A stretch of DNA of 13,906 nucleotides. Source: Nitrospiraceae bacterium (lineage in GTDB: Bacteria; Nitrospirota_A; Leptospirillia; Leptospirillales; Leptospirillaceae). Shown piece after piece: positions 1 to 7,351 of the stretch (within the stretch, counting starts at the first letter, position 1; every line of letters begins with the position of its first letter). The DNA lies in assembly GCA_028064945.1 (NCBI GenBank), contig JAPTWQ010000037.1, positions 1 to 13,906 on the forward strand, in the 5' to 3' direction. The notes under the pieces are model-generated. The model made no database searches. It was given only the letters and a program-made list of their open reading frames with translations, and was not told the DNA's origin. The translations under genes and the position numbers were made by a program.

Positions 1-1037
1 CCTGCACAAATTCTTCCTACAAGGATCTTTTGGGAATCGCGGCAATCATGAAGGGGAAGACGGTTCATCCTTCCGTTAGCCTTGGATTTTCTCCGGGATC
101 CCGTCAGACCCTCGAGATGATCTCCCAAAATGGAGTTTTAGGCGATCTGATCACCTCCGGTGCCCGCCTTTTAGAGTCTGCATGCGGTCCTTGCATTGGT
201 ATGGGCTTTGCTCCCCCTTCTGGAGGCGTCTCTGTGCGAACCTTTAACCGTAACTTTGAAGGACGCTCCGGAACCAAGGATGCCAAGGTCTATCTTGCAA
301 GCCCCGAAGTGGCAGCGGCCTGTGCCATTACTGGTGTGATCACTGACCCCAGAGATCTGGGTGTGGCTCCCAAGACCGTCGATCTCCCAGAAAAGTATGT
401 TCTGGATGACCGAATGATGATCTTTCCTCCAAAGGAAGGTGCTGGAATCGAAGTTCTTCGTGGGCCTAACATCAAGCCTCTTCCAACTCGTGATCGAATC
501 TCCGAGACTGTGACGGGGTCGGTTCTCCTCAAGGTTGGTGACAACATCACGACCGATCACATCATGCCGGCAGGCGCCAAGGTCCTTCCGCTTCGCTCGA
601 ATGTTCCGGCAATCTCTCAGTATGTTTTTGAGTCGGTTGACCCAACATTCCCAAAACGCGCCAAAGAAGCGGGCGGCGGCTTTATTGTTGGTGGTGCCAA
701 TTATGGACAGGGCTCAAGCCGTGAACATGCCGCTCTCGCCCCCATGTACCTGGGTGTGAAGGCTGTCATCGTGAAGGGATTTGCCCGCATTCACTTGGCC
801 AACCTGATCAACTTCGGAATTCTTCCTCTGACATTTGTGAATGAGGCAGACTATGACAAGATTGATAGCGATGATCAGCTTGAGTTCAGCACGGCAGGGC
901 TTGAAAAGGGAAATCTTGTCCTGAAGAATCTGACGAAAAAAATCGAGATTCCCGTGAAGCATTCCCTGACGGCCCGTGACCTTGAAATTGTCCGTGCCGG
1001 AGGGACCTTGGCCTATGTCAAGGGCCGAGCCCGATAG
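1..1037 (+). CDS. acn: Aconitate hydratase, C-terminal part (5' end cut by window)
   Basis: Interconverts citrate and isocitrate via cis-aconitate; in a reductive TCA cycle it would run toward citrate. The reading frame is open from base 3, and its first visible codons encode CTNSSYKDL, the aconitase signature with the first [4Fe-4S] ligand cysteine. ACGPCIGMG follows about 60 residues later and supplies the other two cluster ligands. The C-terminal swivel domain is clear from TTDHIMPAG and the substrate-binding GQGSSREHAAL. About 344 residues are visible, so an N-terminal part is missing upstream. The apparent TTG start at 30 is internal, because homology continues before it. The sequence resembles the shorter Aquifex-type bacterial aconitases rather than AcnA or AcnB, but this subtype is recalled, not searched. 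A strong terminator follows the stop codon. Confidence 0.95.
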   Translation, partial: CTNSSYKDLLGIAAIMKGKTVHPSVSLGFSPGSRQTLEMISQNGVLGDLITSGARLLESACGPCIGMGFAPPSGGVSVRTFNRNFEGRSGTKDAKVYLASPEVAAACAITGVITDPRDLGVAPKTVDLPEKYVLDDRMMIFPPKEGAGIEVLRGPNIKPLPTRDRISETVTGSVLLKVGDNITTDHIMPAGAKVLPLRSNVPAISQYVFESVDPTFPKRAKEAGGGFIVGGANYGQGSSREHAALAPMYLGVKAVIVKGFARIHLANLINFGILPLTFVNEADYDKIDSDDQLEFSTAGLEKGNLVLKNLTKKIEIPVKHSLTARDLEIVRAGGTLAYVKGRAR

Positions 1038-1055
1038 GATCCTGCTGCACACTCG

Positions 1056-1085
1056 GGGGACCGTTCAATACGGTCCCCTTTTTTT
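1056..1085 (+). terminator. Intrinsic terminator after aconitase
   Basis: A perfect 8-bp stem, GGGGACCG (1056-1063) with CGGTCCCC (1071-1078), encloses a 7-base loop and is followed by seven T residues (1079-1085). This is a textbook Rho-independent terminator. It lies only 36 bases before the citryl-CoA lyase start codon, leaving little room for a separate promoter, so partial read-through is possible. Confidence 0.88.
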
Positions 1086-1121
1086 GCCTTTTTCCCGATC
1101 ACTTTATCGAAAGGAATCCGG

Positions 1122-1919
1122 ATGAGCAAGGAGCCACAAGGAAAGGAACTGAACTGGAAAACCCGCGTTGGCGGGCAGGTGGATGGAAAGCCGGTGGTTC
1201 GAGGGTATCCCCTCGACGATCTTGTGGGACGAGTGTCTTTTGCCGAAGCCATTTTCCTGATCCTGAAGGGAGAGCTACCCTCAGAGCGCGAGAAAAAGAT
1301 GATGGAAGCAATGTTGGTGGCTTGCATCGACAATGGAATCGGACCACCTTCAGTCGTGGCGGCAAGAACGGTTTTCTCCGGAGGAAATCCACTCAATGCA
1401 GCCGTGGGTGCCGGGGTTCTGACTCTGGGAGATTCACATGGAGGGGCAATCGAGCAGTGCGCCCGGATCTATCAGGAAAACTTCCCGGCTGATGTTGTTG
1501 ATATTCGTGCCCATGCCAAGGCGGTCGTTGAGGAGTTCGACAAGAAGAAAAAGCGGCTTCCAGGCTATGGTCACAAACTATACAAGCGTGATCCCCGAAC
1601 CCTCCGACTTCTTGAACTTGCCAAGGAGTATGGATATATGGGGCGTTTTGTCGAATTTGCCGTTGCCGTCCAGGATGAACTTGAAGCGAAGAGCGGAAAG
1701 AATCTTCCTTTGAACGTCGATGGAATGATTGCTGCGGTAATTTCAGAGATGGGCCTTTCCTGGAAAAATGGAAAGGGACTTTTTATCATCGGTCGAATCC
1801 CGGGTCTTGTTGCTCATGTGGTTGAGGAGTGGGAACGCGAAAAACCATTTCGCCGACTCGAAGAGGGAACCTATGCCTATGATGGGACCCCTGTTCGCCC
1901 TGTTCCCGGAACCCGTTAG
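1122..1919 (+). CDS. ccl: Citryl-CoA lyase (citrate synthase superfamily)
   Basis: Predicted to cleave (3S)-citryl-CoA into acetyl-CoA and oxaloacetate, the last step of two-step citrate cleavage in the reductive TCA cycle. The protein has 265 residues, far shorter than citrate synthases (about 370-430) and close to the size known for Hydrogenobacter citryl-CoA lyase. It keeps the citrate-synthase-fold catalytic set: H106 in GDSHGGA, H151 in GYGHKLYKRDPR and D200 in NVDGMIAAV. GRIPGLVAH lies near residues 224-232, where family members bind CoA and substrate. AAAGGA at 1110-1115 is six bases before the ATG. Aconitase upstream and fumarate reductase and succinyl-CoA synthetase genes downstream support the pathway. 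A short citrate synthase-like enzyme with another role is the main alternative. The partner citryl-CoA synthetase is not identified with certainty in the window. Confidence 0.85.
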   Translation: MSKEPQGKELNWKTRVGGQVDGKPVVRGYPLDDLVGRVSFAEAIFLILKGELPSEREKKMMEAMLVACIDNGIGPPSVVAARTVFSGGNPLNAAVGAGVLTLGDSHGGAIEQCARIYQENFPADVVDIRAHAKAVVEEFDKKKKRLPGYGHKLYKRDPRTLRLLELAKEYGYMGRFVEFAVAVQDELEAKSGKNLPLNVDGMIAAVISEMGLSWKNGKGLFIIGRIPGLVAHVVEEWEREKPFRRLEEGTYAYDGTPVRPVPGTR

Positions 1920-1931
1920 TCTTTCTTACCA

Positions 1932-1953
1932 GGAGGGGACGTTCGTCCCCTCC
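1932..1953 (+). terminator. Hairpin after citryl-CoA lyase, possible terminator
   Basis: A perfect 9-bp inverted repeat, GGAGGGGAC (1932-1940) with GTCCCCTCC (1945-1953), closes a four-base loop 12 bases after the ccl stop codon. It is followed by GATTTTC, a weak T-run, so termination may be partial. An mRNA 3'-stabilising hairpin is an alternative. Confidence 0.6.
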
Positions 1954-2063
1954 GATTTTCTGTGGCTCCTGATATTGCCGAAACACACATGAGTCATTCT
2001 TGGAATAGGTTTCATGGCATATCTTGTCTTTTTCCTTTTTTTCTCAATCATCCTTCTCGATAA

Positions 2064-2624
2064 ATGAGGTGGTCCGTGCCAGAAGAGCCCTCCCCCAATC
2101 CTGCGATTCCTCCCCAGCTGGAAGAAATAGAGCAAAAATTTCCTTCCTGGTATCTGGGAGGTGTCAAGCTCGTCCTTTTGACGCTCCTTCTCGTGCAATT
2201 TCTTGCCATGGTTTGGGGAATTTGGGAGACAATCGAGCAGGCCTTCATTCATGCGCAGCGAGGGCTTCTTTCCCTGCTCAAGTCGATGATTGTCAATATT
2301 CTTCTCTTGCTTGCGCTTCTTGAAGTCTCACGAACCATTCTGACGTACTTTACTTTGGGTCGGGTAAAGGTTACCTACATCGTTGATTCTGTTCTGGCAG
2401 TTCTCTTGTCCGAAACTCTTGTCACCTGGTTTTCCAATGAGCCGCTATCAAGATATGTCGAGCTGGTGATGGTTCTGCTTGCACTGACTTTTTTGCGTGT
2501 CATTGCCATTCGGTATCATCCTTCAAGCGGTGCCAAGGAAAAGAAACCCTTCCTCGATCCCACTCTTCCGGGAGGGTGGTATCGCCGGCGAAAGGACGAT
2601 TCAGGAAAGAGACAAGGAAAGTAA
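2064..2624 (+). CDS. PsiE-like four-helix integral membrane protein
   Basis: Probable inner-membrane protein of unknown molecular function. Counting from the ATG at 2064, the 186 residues start with an acidic, proline-rich segment. Four hydrophobic helices follow at about 33-53, 68-90, 104-121 and 131-149, and the tail is basic (RRRK...GKRQGK), probably cytoplasmic. The four-helix layout and the region around YFTLGRVKVTYIVDSVLAVLLS (residues 95-116) resemble the PsiE (phosphate-starvation-inducible E) family; this is recognition by eye. The start may be GTG at 2076, which has a better ribosome binding site. It lies between citryl-CoA lyase and fumarate reductase but is separated from the latter by 222 bases, so co-regulation is uncertain. 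It has no conserved heme-ligand pattern that would make it a clear SdhC/FrdC anchor. Confidence 0.72.
   Translation: MRWSVPEEPSPNPAIPPQLEEIEQKFPSWYLGGVKLVLLTLLLVQFLAMVWGIWETIEQAFIHAQRGLLSLLKSMIVNILLLLALLEVSRTILTYFTLGRVKVTYIVDSVLAVLLSETLVTWFSNEPLSRYVELVMVLLALTFLRVIAIRYHPSSGAKEKKPFLDPTLPGGWYRRRKDDSGKRQGK
2066..2072 (+). promoter_or_regulatory. Ribosome binding site suggesting a GTG start for the PsiE-like gene
   Basis: GAGGTGG overlaps the first ATG (2064) and ends three bases before a GTG at 2076 in the same frame. GAGG at 2066-2069 has a six-base spacing to that GTG. No purine-rich site precedes the ATG at 2064, where the upstream bases are pyrimidine-rich. The GTG is therefore the better translation start, shortening the protein by four residues. 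Confidence 0.5.
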
Positions 2625-2678
2625 TGTTTGTTAATGGCTTACTATCGAAGAAAAGAGCGAATGGAGAGTGTCCTCCAA

Positions 2679-2708
2679 TTGAATTGTCTTGGGATACTTT
2701 GGTAATAT
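2679..2708 (+). promoter_or_regulatory. Candidate sigma-70 promoter for the frdBA-sucCD operon
   Basis: TTGAAT (2679-2684) and TAATAT (2703-2708), separated by 18 bases, each match four of six consensus positions. They lie in the 222-base gap (2625-2846) before frdB, which holds no supported gene and is locally AT-richer than its flanks. The predicted leader would be about 130 bases. Weak matches of this kind are common, so this is only a candidate. Confidence 0.3.
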
Positions 2709-2846
2709 TGACCATCAATCTCTTTTCACATGTTCTTACAGAATCATTTTTGGATATCAGCGGGGATGTTCCGTCACGCGGGCATTTCTTTGTTTTGTTT
2801 CCGGGGTGTGAAAGTCGGCAATTGGGTATGCTTTCGGGAGGCAACC

Positions 2847-3533
2847 ATGGATAGTCAGAATGAAGAGACAGCGACAATGGTCCGTGTGTCCATTAACGGT
2901 CGCGAATATAGTGTTCCCCAAGGGTCGACCATGGTTCAGGCAATGTGGTATACCGGCCATGAGGTCATCCATGGGGTAGGGTGTCTCGGAGGCGTTTGTG
3001 GGGCCTGCGCAACGGTCTACCGCATTGAGGGAGATTTCCGTCTCAGAAATGCCTTGGCATGCCAAACACTAGTTTCAGAAGGAATGAGCTTTTCCATGCT
3101 GGATTCCTACCCCATCCAGCGTGCTCATTATGATGTTGCGGGGCTGACCGACCCGAAAGAAGAGCTCTTCACCTATTATCCGGAATCTGCCACATGCCGT
3201 AATTGCAATGCCTGCACGGAGGTCTGCCCCCAGGGAATAGATGTGCGCGATTCCGTCTGGCGTGCAAACTTCGGAGACTTCAAGGCAGTGGCAGACCTCA
3301 CTTTCAGCTGCGTCATGTGCGGCTTGTGTGTGTCTCGCTGCATTGCAGAAATGGCCCCCCATGAAATTGCCCTCTATGCCCGTCGTGCCTACGGGGCAAA
3401 AGAGCTCCCCTTCCCTCCGAATCTCAGACATCGACTTGACCAGATTCATTCAGGTACGTTCGAGGGAGACCTCAAGCGACTGGAATCCCTGACTCCCGAC
3501 GAACTCAAGAAAGAATGTGAGGTCCGATCTTAG
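2847..3533 (+). CDS. frdB: Fumarate reductase/succinate dehydrogenase-type iron-sulfur subunit
   Basis: Electron-transfer subunit expected to pass electrons to the flavoprotein encoded next to it. The 228-residue protein has an N-terminal plant-type [2Fe-2S] ferredoxin domain with ligands C46, C51, C54 and C72 (C-x4-C-x2-C...C). Two CxxCxxCxxxC motifs follow: C117/120/123/127, with a proline after the last cysteine, and C155/158/161/165. Canonical SdhB/FrdB carries one [4Fe-4S] and one [3Fe-4S] cluster with differently spaced cysteines, so two [4Fe-4S] clusters are more likely here. GGGAGG at 2836-2841 is five bases before the ATG at 2847; an in-frame open stretch extends to 2730 but shows no family similarity. 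A second ATG at 2877 is possible. The stop codon directly abuts the frdA start. A related iron-sulfur subunit of a soluble or thiol-type fumarate reductase is the main alternative. Confidence 0.85.
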   Translation: MDSQNEETATMVRVSINGREYSVPQGSTMVQAMWYTGHEVIHGVGCLGGVCGACATVYRIEGDFRLRNALACQTLVSEGMSFSMLDSYPIQRAHYDVAGLTDPKEELFTYYPESATCRNCNACTEVCPQGIDVRDSVWRANFGDFKAVADLTFSCVMCGLCVSRCIAEMAPHEIALYARRAYGAKELPFPPNLRHRLDQIHSGTFEGDLKRLESLTPDELKKECEVRS

Positions 3534-5129
3534 ATGGCTGATCTTGTGGAAACCTTTTACGCCAGCACTCCAGCCTTCGATGAATCTCCTCCTCCCGCAC
3601 TTTCTCAAGAGGACCGATTGCGCCTTCTTTCCTCTTATTATCCGGACTATCGCCCGGACGGAAAGGCCACTCTAAAGGTCGGGACGAACAAGGGTACTGT
3701 CGTTCCTCAGGAAATAGCGGATATTCTGGAGTCGCGAAGCCGGCTTCCGGCCCCGAGAACCCTTCCGGACCATCCTGACCATGATGTGGATATTCTGATC
3801 CTTGGCGGAGGGGGTGCCGGAATTACGGCAGCTCTCTTTGCGGCGAAGGAGGGGCGGAGTGTTCTTCTTGCCACCAAGCTCAGGGTCGGTGACTCCAATA
3901 CCGTTATGGCAGAGGGCGGCATCCAGACGGCTCTTGGAGAAGAGGATAGCCCCGTTATCCATTTTCGTGACACTTTTCGGGGGGGGCATGGAGCCAATGA
4001 TCCTTCGCTTCTTTCAGTCCTGGTTTCCGAAGGTCCTGAAATGGTCGAGTGGCTGGTCTCTCGAGGAATCCTCTTTGACAGGGATCCTCAAGGGGGATTG
4101 TCCCTAAGAAAAGGAGGAGGGACCTCACGTCCTCGTCTGATTTCTGCCAAGGATTACACTGGTCTTGAGCTCATCCGCGTTCTCAAGGAAGATGTGGTCA
4201 ATGCTCCGGTCGAAATCCTTGAGTTTTCCCCTGCGATCGAACTAATCTCCGGTCCGGAAGGAAGTTGTGCCGGAGCGGTTCTCTATGACCTGGACAGCCG
4301 TCGTCATATTTATGTCAAGGCCAAGTCAGTGATTCTAGCGACAGGTGGGGCCGGTCGCCTTCATCTGTCAGGATTTGCCACATCGAACCATTTTGGTGCG
4401 ACCGCCGATGGGTTGACCATGGCCTATCGCATGGGCATCCCCCTTGTTCATCCCGAGAGCTTTCAATTCCATCCAACCGGAGTGATGTTCCCTTCCGAAA
4501 TGGCAGGCATGCTGATCACAGAGGCGGTCCGGGGAGCGGGAGCTCGCATGTACAATCGTTTGGGAAAACGGTTTGTCAATGAGCTTGAGACGCGTGATGT
4601 CGTGGCTTCTGCAATTATTCGGGAATGTGCTGAAGGGCGTGGAGTCAAGACACCTCAAGGCACATCAGGCGTTTACCTCGACCTTGTTGCCATTGATCGA
4701 GACTCCGGAGAGGGGACCGTGGAAAAACGCTTTCCGAACATCCTGAAGCTGATGAAGCGTCACCATGTCGATCCGACGAAACGGCCGATTCTTGTCTATC
4801 CTACGCTGCACTATCAGAATGGAGGAATTCGGATCGATGCTCAGACCCGGACATCCGTGTCTCATCTTCTTGTCGCGGGAGAAGCTTCGGGGGGGCTCCA
4901 CGGGACAAATCGCCTAATGGGGAACTCTTTGCTTGAGCTCTTTGTCTTTGGCCGACGAGCCGGTGTTGAGGCGGCGAATCTTGCCATGAATCGTCCTGCC
5001 TTTTCATGGCGGGAAGCGAGCCTTGCGCACGTCGATCGCTTTGAGGAGGAGCTGAGTTCAGCCTTTTCCACTGAAGAACGTCCCATGGCGCCGGTCCTCT
5101 TCCCCGACTATCGTCGCCAGGGAACCTAA
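3534..5129 (+). CDS. frdA: Fumarate reductase flavoprotein subunit (non-covalent FAD type)
   Basis: Predicted to reduce fumarate to succinate in the reductive TCA cycle (or the reverse). Of 531 residues, the first 80 or so form an extension, after which the FAD-binding Rossmann motif GGGGAG appears at 91-96. Expected active-site residues are present: H313 (FQFHPTG), T329/E330, R354 (TRDVV), H426 (HYQNGG) and R460 (GTNRLMGNS). GRRAG closes the FAD domain near 473-477. At the position of the covalent FAD histidine (SHTV in E. coli SdhA) the sequence reads SNTV with N122, so FAD should be bound non-covalently. The C-terminal helical domain is short compared with the roughly 590-residue SdhA. The ATG follows the frdB TAG without a gap, with GAGG at 3519-3522, suggesting translational coupling. 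No membrane-anchor gene is adjacent. L-aspartate oxidase is less likely given the paired iron-sulfur subunit. Confidence 0.88.
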   Translation: MADLVETFYASTPAFDESPPPALSQEDRLRLLSSYYPDYRPDGKATLKVGTNKGTVVPQEIADILESRSRLPAPRTLPDHPDHDVDILILGGGGAGITAALFAAKEGRSVLLATKLRVGDSNTVMAEGGIQTALGEEDSPVIHFRDTFRGGHGANDPSLLSVLVSEGPEMVEWLVSRGILFDRDPQGGLSLRKGGGTSRPRLISAKDYTGLELIRVLKEDVVNAPVEILEFSPAIELISGPEGSCAGAVLYDLDSRRHIYVKAKSVILATGGAGRLHLSGFATSNHFGATADGLTMAYRMGIPLVHPESFQFHPTGVMFPSEMAGMLITEAVRGAGARMYNRLGKRFVNELETRDVVASAIIRECAEGRGVKTPQGTSGVYLDLVAIDRDSGEGTVEKRFPNILKLMKRHHVDPTKRPILVYPTLHYQNGGIRIDAQTRTSVSHLLVAGEASGGLHGTNRLMGNSLLELFVFGRRAGVEAANLAMNRPAFSWREASLAHVDRFEEELSSAFSTEERPMAPVLFPDYRRQGT

Positions 5130-5153
5130 ACGGAAATCCATTCACATTAACGC

Positions 5154-5158
5154 AGGAG
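5154..5158 (+). promoter_or_regulatory. Ribosome binding site deciding the TTG start of sucC
   Basis: AGGAG lies six bases before TTG at 5165. Translation from this TTG gives [12 protein letters not shown], the usual SucC N-terminus, so the TTG is the true start even though an in-frame ATG is absent nearby. Confidence 0.8.
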
Positions 5159-5164
5159 AGTCTT

Positions 5165-6352
5165 TTGAACATTCATGAGTATCAGGCCAAGGAGCTTTTT
5201 AGGAGCTATGGGGTGGCGGTTCCGTCGGGGGTTGTTGTTGATTCTCCCGAAGAGGCTCGGAGGCTGATTTCGGAAAAGACCGGGATTTTTTCCGGATCTT
5301 CTGCTGTCTATGCTGTCAAGGCTCAGATTCATGCGGGAGGACGCGGAAAGGCCGGTGGGGTAAAGATTGCCAAAAGCGTTTCGGAAATCCCTGGATATGT
5401 TGAGGCTCTTCTGGGCAAGACCCTCGTGACCCATCAGACTGGTCCCGAAGGACGACTTGTCCGAAAGGTATGGATCGAAGAAGGCGCTCAGATTGCCCGA
5501 GAATTTTATCTGAGTCTGGTGCTTGATCGTTCCAGCCGGCGGATCTCGATTCTGGCCAGTACCGAAGGGGGAATGGAGATTGAAGAGGTATCGGCAGCTC
5601 ATCCGGAAAAAATATTGACTCTATCCGTGGATCCGGAGATGGGGTGCAAGTCCTTTGTCGGTCGCCGTGTCGCCTCTTTCCTCGGACTTCCGATCACGCT
5701 CTATGCCTCCTTTTCGACTCTTTTGGCCAATCTTTACCGATTCTTTCTCGACACAGATTGCATGATGGTCGAGATCAATCCTCTCATCCAAACAGGGGAT
5801 GGTCGACTTCTGGCACTTGATGCCAAAGTGTCCTTCGATGACAACGCCCTTTATCGTCAGGAAAAGATTCTCTCCCTCCGGGACCTCTTCGAGGAAAATG
5901 AATTGGAGATCGAGGCCTCAAAACATCGTCTCAACTATGTGAAGCTTGATGGTTCGATTGCCTGCATGGTCAATGGGGCCGGGTTGGCAATGGCCACCAT
6001 GGATGTTATTGCCCTTGCTGGTGGAACCCCTGCAAACTTCCTCGATGTGGGTGGAGGTGCGAGCAAGGAAACAGTCGAACAAGCCTTCCGCATCCTTCTG
6101 GGTGATCCGGAGGTCAAAGGAATCTTTGTCAATATTTTTGGTGGGATTGTTCGGTGTGAGCGAATTGCCGGAGGCATCATCGCCGCTGCCAAGGATGTGA
6201 AGCTCCATGTTCCCCTGGTGGTCCGACTCCAGGGAACGAATGCCAAGGAAGGACGGGAGATGCTTCGGGAGTCAGGTCTTGACCTCCAGGTAGCAGAAGA
6301 ACTCTTCGAGGGAGCCCAGAAAATTGTCCAGGCCGTGAAAGGAGCCAAATGA
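5165..6352 (+). CDS. sucC: Succinyl-CoA synthetase (ADP/GDP-forming) beta subunit
   Basis: With SucD it interconverts succinate, CoA and ATP (or GTP) with succinyl-CoA; in a reductive TCA cycle it makes the substrate of 2-oxoglutarate synthase. The 395 residues begin with the family hallmark [11 protein letters not shown]. The ATP-grasp domain shows [14 protein letters not shown] (52-65), metal-binding E203 and N205 in VEINPL, and D219 in [10 protein letters not shown]. The C-terminal ligase domain carries [21 protein letters not shown] and [15 protein letters not shown]. Length fits SucC (about 385-400) better than the larger citryl-CoA synthetase CcsA, but the two are homologous and substrate cannot be read with certainty. 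Start is TTG at 5165. The gene lies 35 bases after frdA, and its TGA overlaps the sucD ATG in an ATGA. Confidence 0.93.
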   Translation: MNIHEYQAKELFRSYGVAVPSGVVVDSPEEARRLISEKTGIFSGSSAVYAVKAQIHAGGRGKAGGVKIAKSVSEIPGYVEALLGKTLVTHQTGPEGRLVRKVWIEEGAQIAREFYLSLVLDRSSRRISILASTEGGMEIEEVSAAHPEKILTLSVDPEMGCKSFVGRRVASFLGLPITLYASFSTLLANLYRFFLDTDCMMVEINPLIQTGDGRLLALDAKVSFDDNALYRQEKILSLRDLFEENELEIEASKHRLNYVKLDGSIACMVNGAGLAMATMDVIALAGGTPANFLDVGGGASKETVEQAFRILLGDPEVKGIFVNIFGGIVRCERIAGGIIAAAKDVKLHVPLVVRLQGTNAKEGREMLRESGLDLQVAEELFEGAQKIVQAVKGAK

Positions 6353-7266
6353 GTATTCTTGTTGACCGATCGACGCGGGTCATCGTCCAGGGAATTACAG
6401 GCAAGGAAGGAAGCTACCATGCGACCGCCTGTCGGGAATATGGAACACGGGTCTTGGGGGGAGTGACTCCGGGAAAGGGAGGGACTGTCCATGAAGGTTT
6501 CCCTGTATGGGATTCTGTTCGGGATGCTGTGGATGCCGTCCATCCGGATGTCTCTCTCATTTTCGTTCCCCCCGCCTTTGCTGCCGATGCCATTCTTGAA
6601 GCCGCCGATGCAGGAGTCGAGCTTATCGTTTGCATCACCGAGGGAATTCCTGTTCAGGACATGATGAGGGTTCGCCGCATCCTCGATATCCGACATGAAG
6701 AGGGTGAGACAGTCCGTCTTATCGGGCCAAACTGTCCGGGCATCATTACACCGGATGGGGCAAAAATCGGGATTATGCCGGGATACATCCACAAAAGAGG
6801 TAAGGTTGGGGTTGTCTCACGGAGTGGGACCCTGACCTATGAAGCGGTCTGGCAGTTGACCCAGTTGGGCCTTGGCGAATCAACCTGCGTCGGAATCGGA
6901 GGAGATCCCGTCAGAGGCCTTAACTTTCTGGATGTCCTTGCCCTTTTTGAAAAGGATCCCGAGACTGAGGCCATCGTTATGATCGGCGAGATTGGGGGAG
7001 ATGACGAGGAACGAGCTGCGGCCTTTGCTCGGGCGCATATGACAAAACCCGTGATCGGTTTTATTGCGGGCTTGACCGCTCCTCCAGGGCGGCGTATGGG
7101 ACATGCCGGTGCAATTGTTTCCGGGGGAAAGGGATCGGCTCGGGACAAGATGAAGGCGCTGGAGTCCTATGGAATCATCGTTGTCGACAATCCCTCGATC
7201 ATTGGGAAGACGGTTGCCGAAACCCTGTCCAAGGGAGATTACCGGCGTGTGCCGACCTGTCACTAG
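6349..7266 (+). CDS. sucD: Succinyl-CoA synthetase alpha subunit
   Basis: CoA-binding and phosphohistidine subunit of succinyl-CoA synthetase. The 305 residues show the N-terminal CoA-binding Rossmann motif [11 protein letters not shown] (14-24), GGVTPGKGG, the [13 protein letters not shown] segment (123-135), SRSGTLTYE and the phosphorylated active-site H252 in [21 protein letters not shown] at 6338-6344 lies four bases before the ATG, which overlaps the sucC stop codon. The subunit is slightly longer than E. coli SucD (289) but shorter than citryl-CoA synthetase small subunits as remembered, supporting the SCS call. After its TAG there is only a weak GC-rich hairpin without a T-run, so transcription may continue into the peroxiredoxin gene. 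Confidence 0.93.
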   Translation: MSILVDRSTRVIVQGITGKEGSYHATACREYGTRVLGGVTPGKGGTVHEGFPVWDSVRDAVDAVHPDVSLIFVPPAFAADAILEAADAGVELIVCITEGIPVQDMMRVRRILDIRHEEGETVRLIGPNCPGIITPDGAKIGIMPGYIHKRGKVGVVSRSGTLTYEAVWQLTQLGLGESTCVGIGGDPVRGLNFLDVLALFEKDPETEAIVMIGEIGGDDEERAAAFARAHMTKPVIGFIAGLTAPPGRRMGHAGAIVSGGKGSARDKMKALESYGIIVVDNPSIIGKTVAETLSKGDYRRVPTCH

Positions 7267-7351
7267 GTCGCCACAATAGCGGCCATCTTTGCCGCAACAG
7301 GAATGATTCTTGAACGTTGACCCTGAACACAAAACGCATGAAGGAGAAAAT

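Noticed and set aside
1122..1919. Citrate synthase instead of citryl-CoA lyase
   Set aside because: At 265 residues it lacks roughly a third of a citrate synthase, and the neighbourhood is that of a reductive cycle; kept as a minor alternative.
1954..2063. Promoter for the PsiE-like gene
   Set aside because: Candidate hexamers (TTGGAA followed by TATCTT) have poor matches and a spacer of only about 14 bases; nothing convincing was found.
2730..2846. Upstream extension of frdB to 2730
   Set aside because: The 39 extra codons have no ferredoxin similarity, while GGGAGG at ideal spacing marks ATG 2847.
5935..6792. 285-codon open frame on the minus strand opposite sucC and sucD
   Set aside because: It lies wholly antisense to two well-conserved genes, has low-complexity unnatural composition and no recognisable motif or ribosome binding site.
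7262..7280. Hairpin GGTCGC/GCGGCC after sucD as a terminator
   Set aside because: Only six pairs including a G-U type pair, and no T-run follows, so termination is unlikely.
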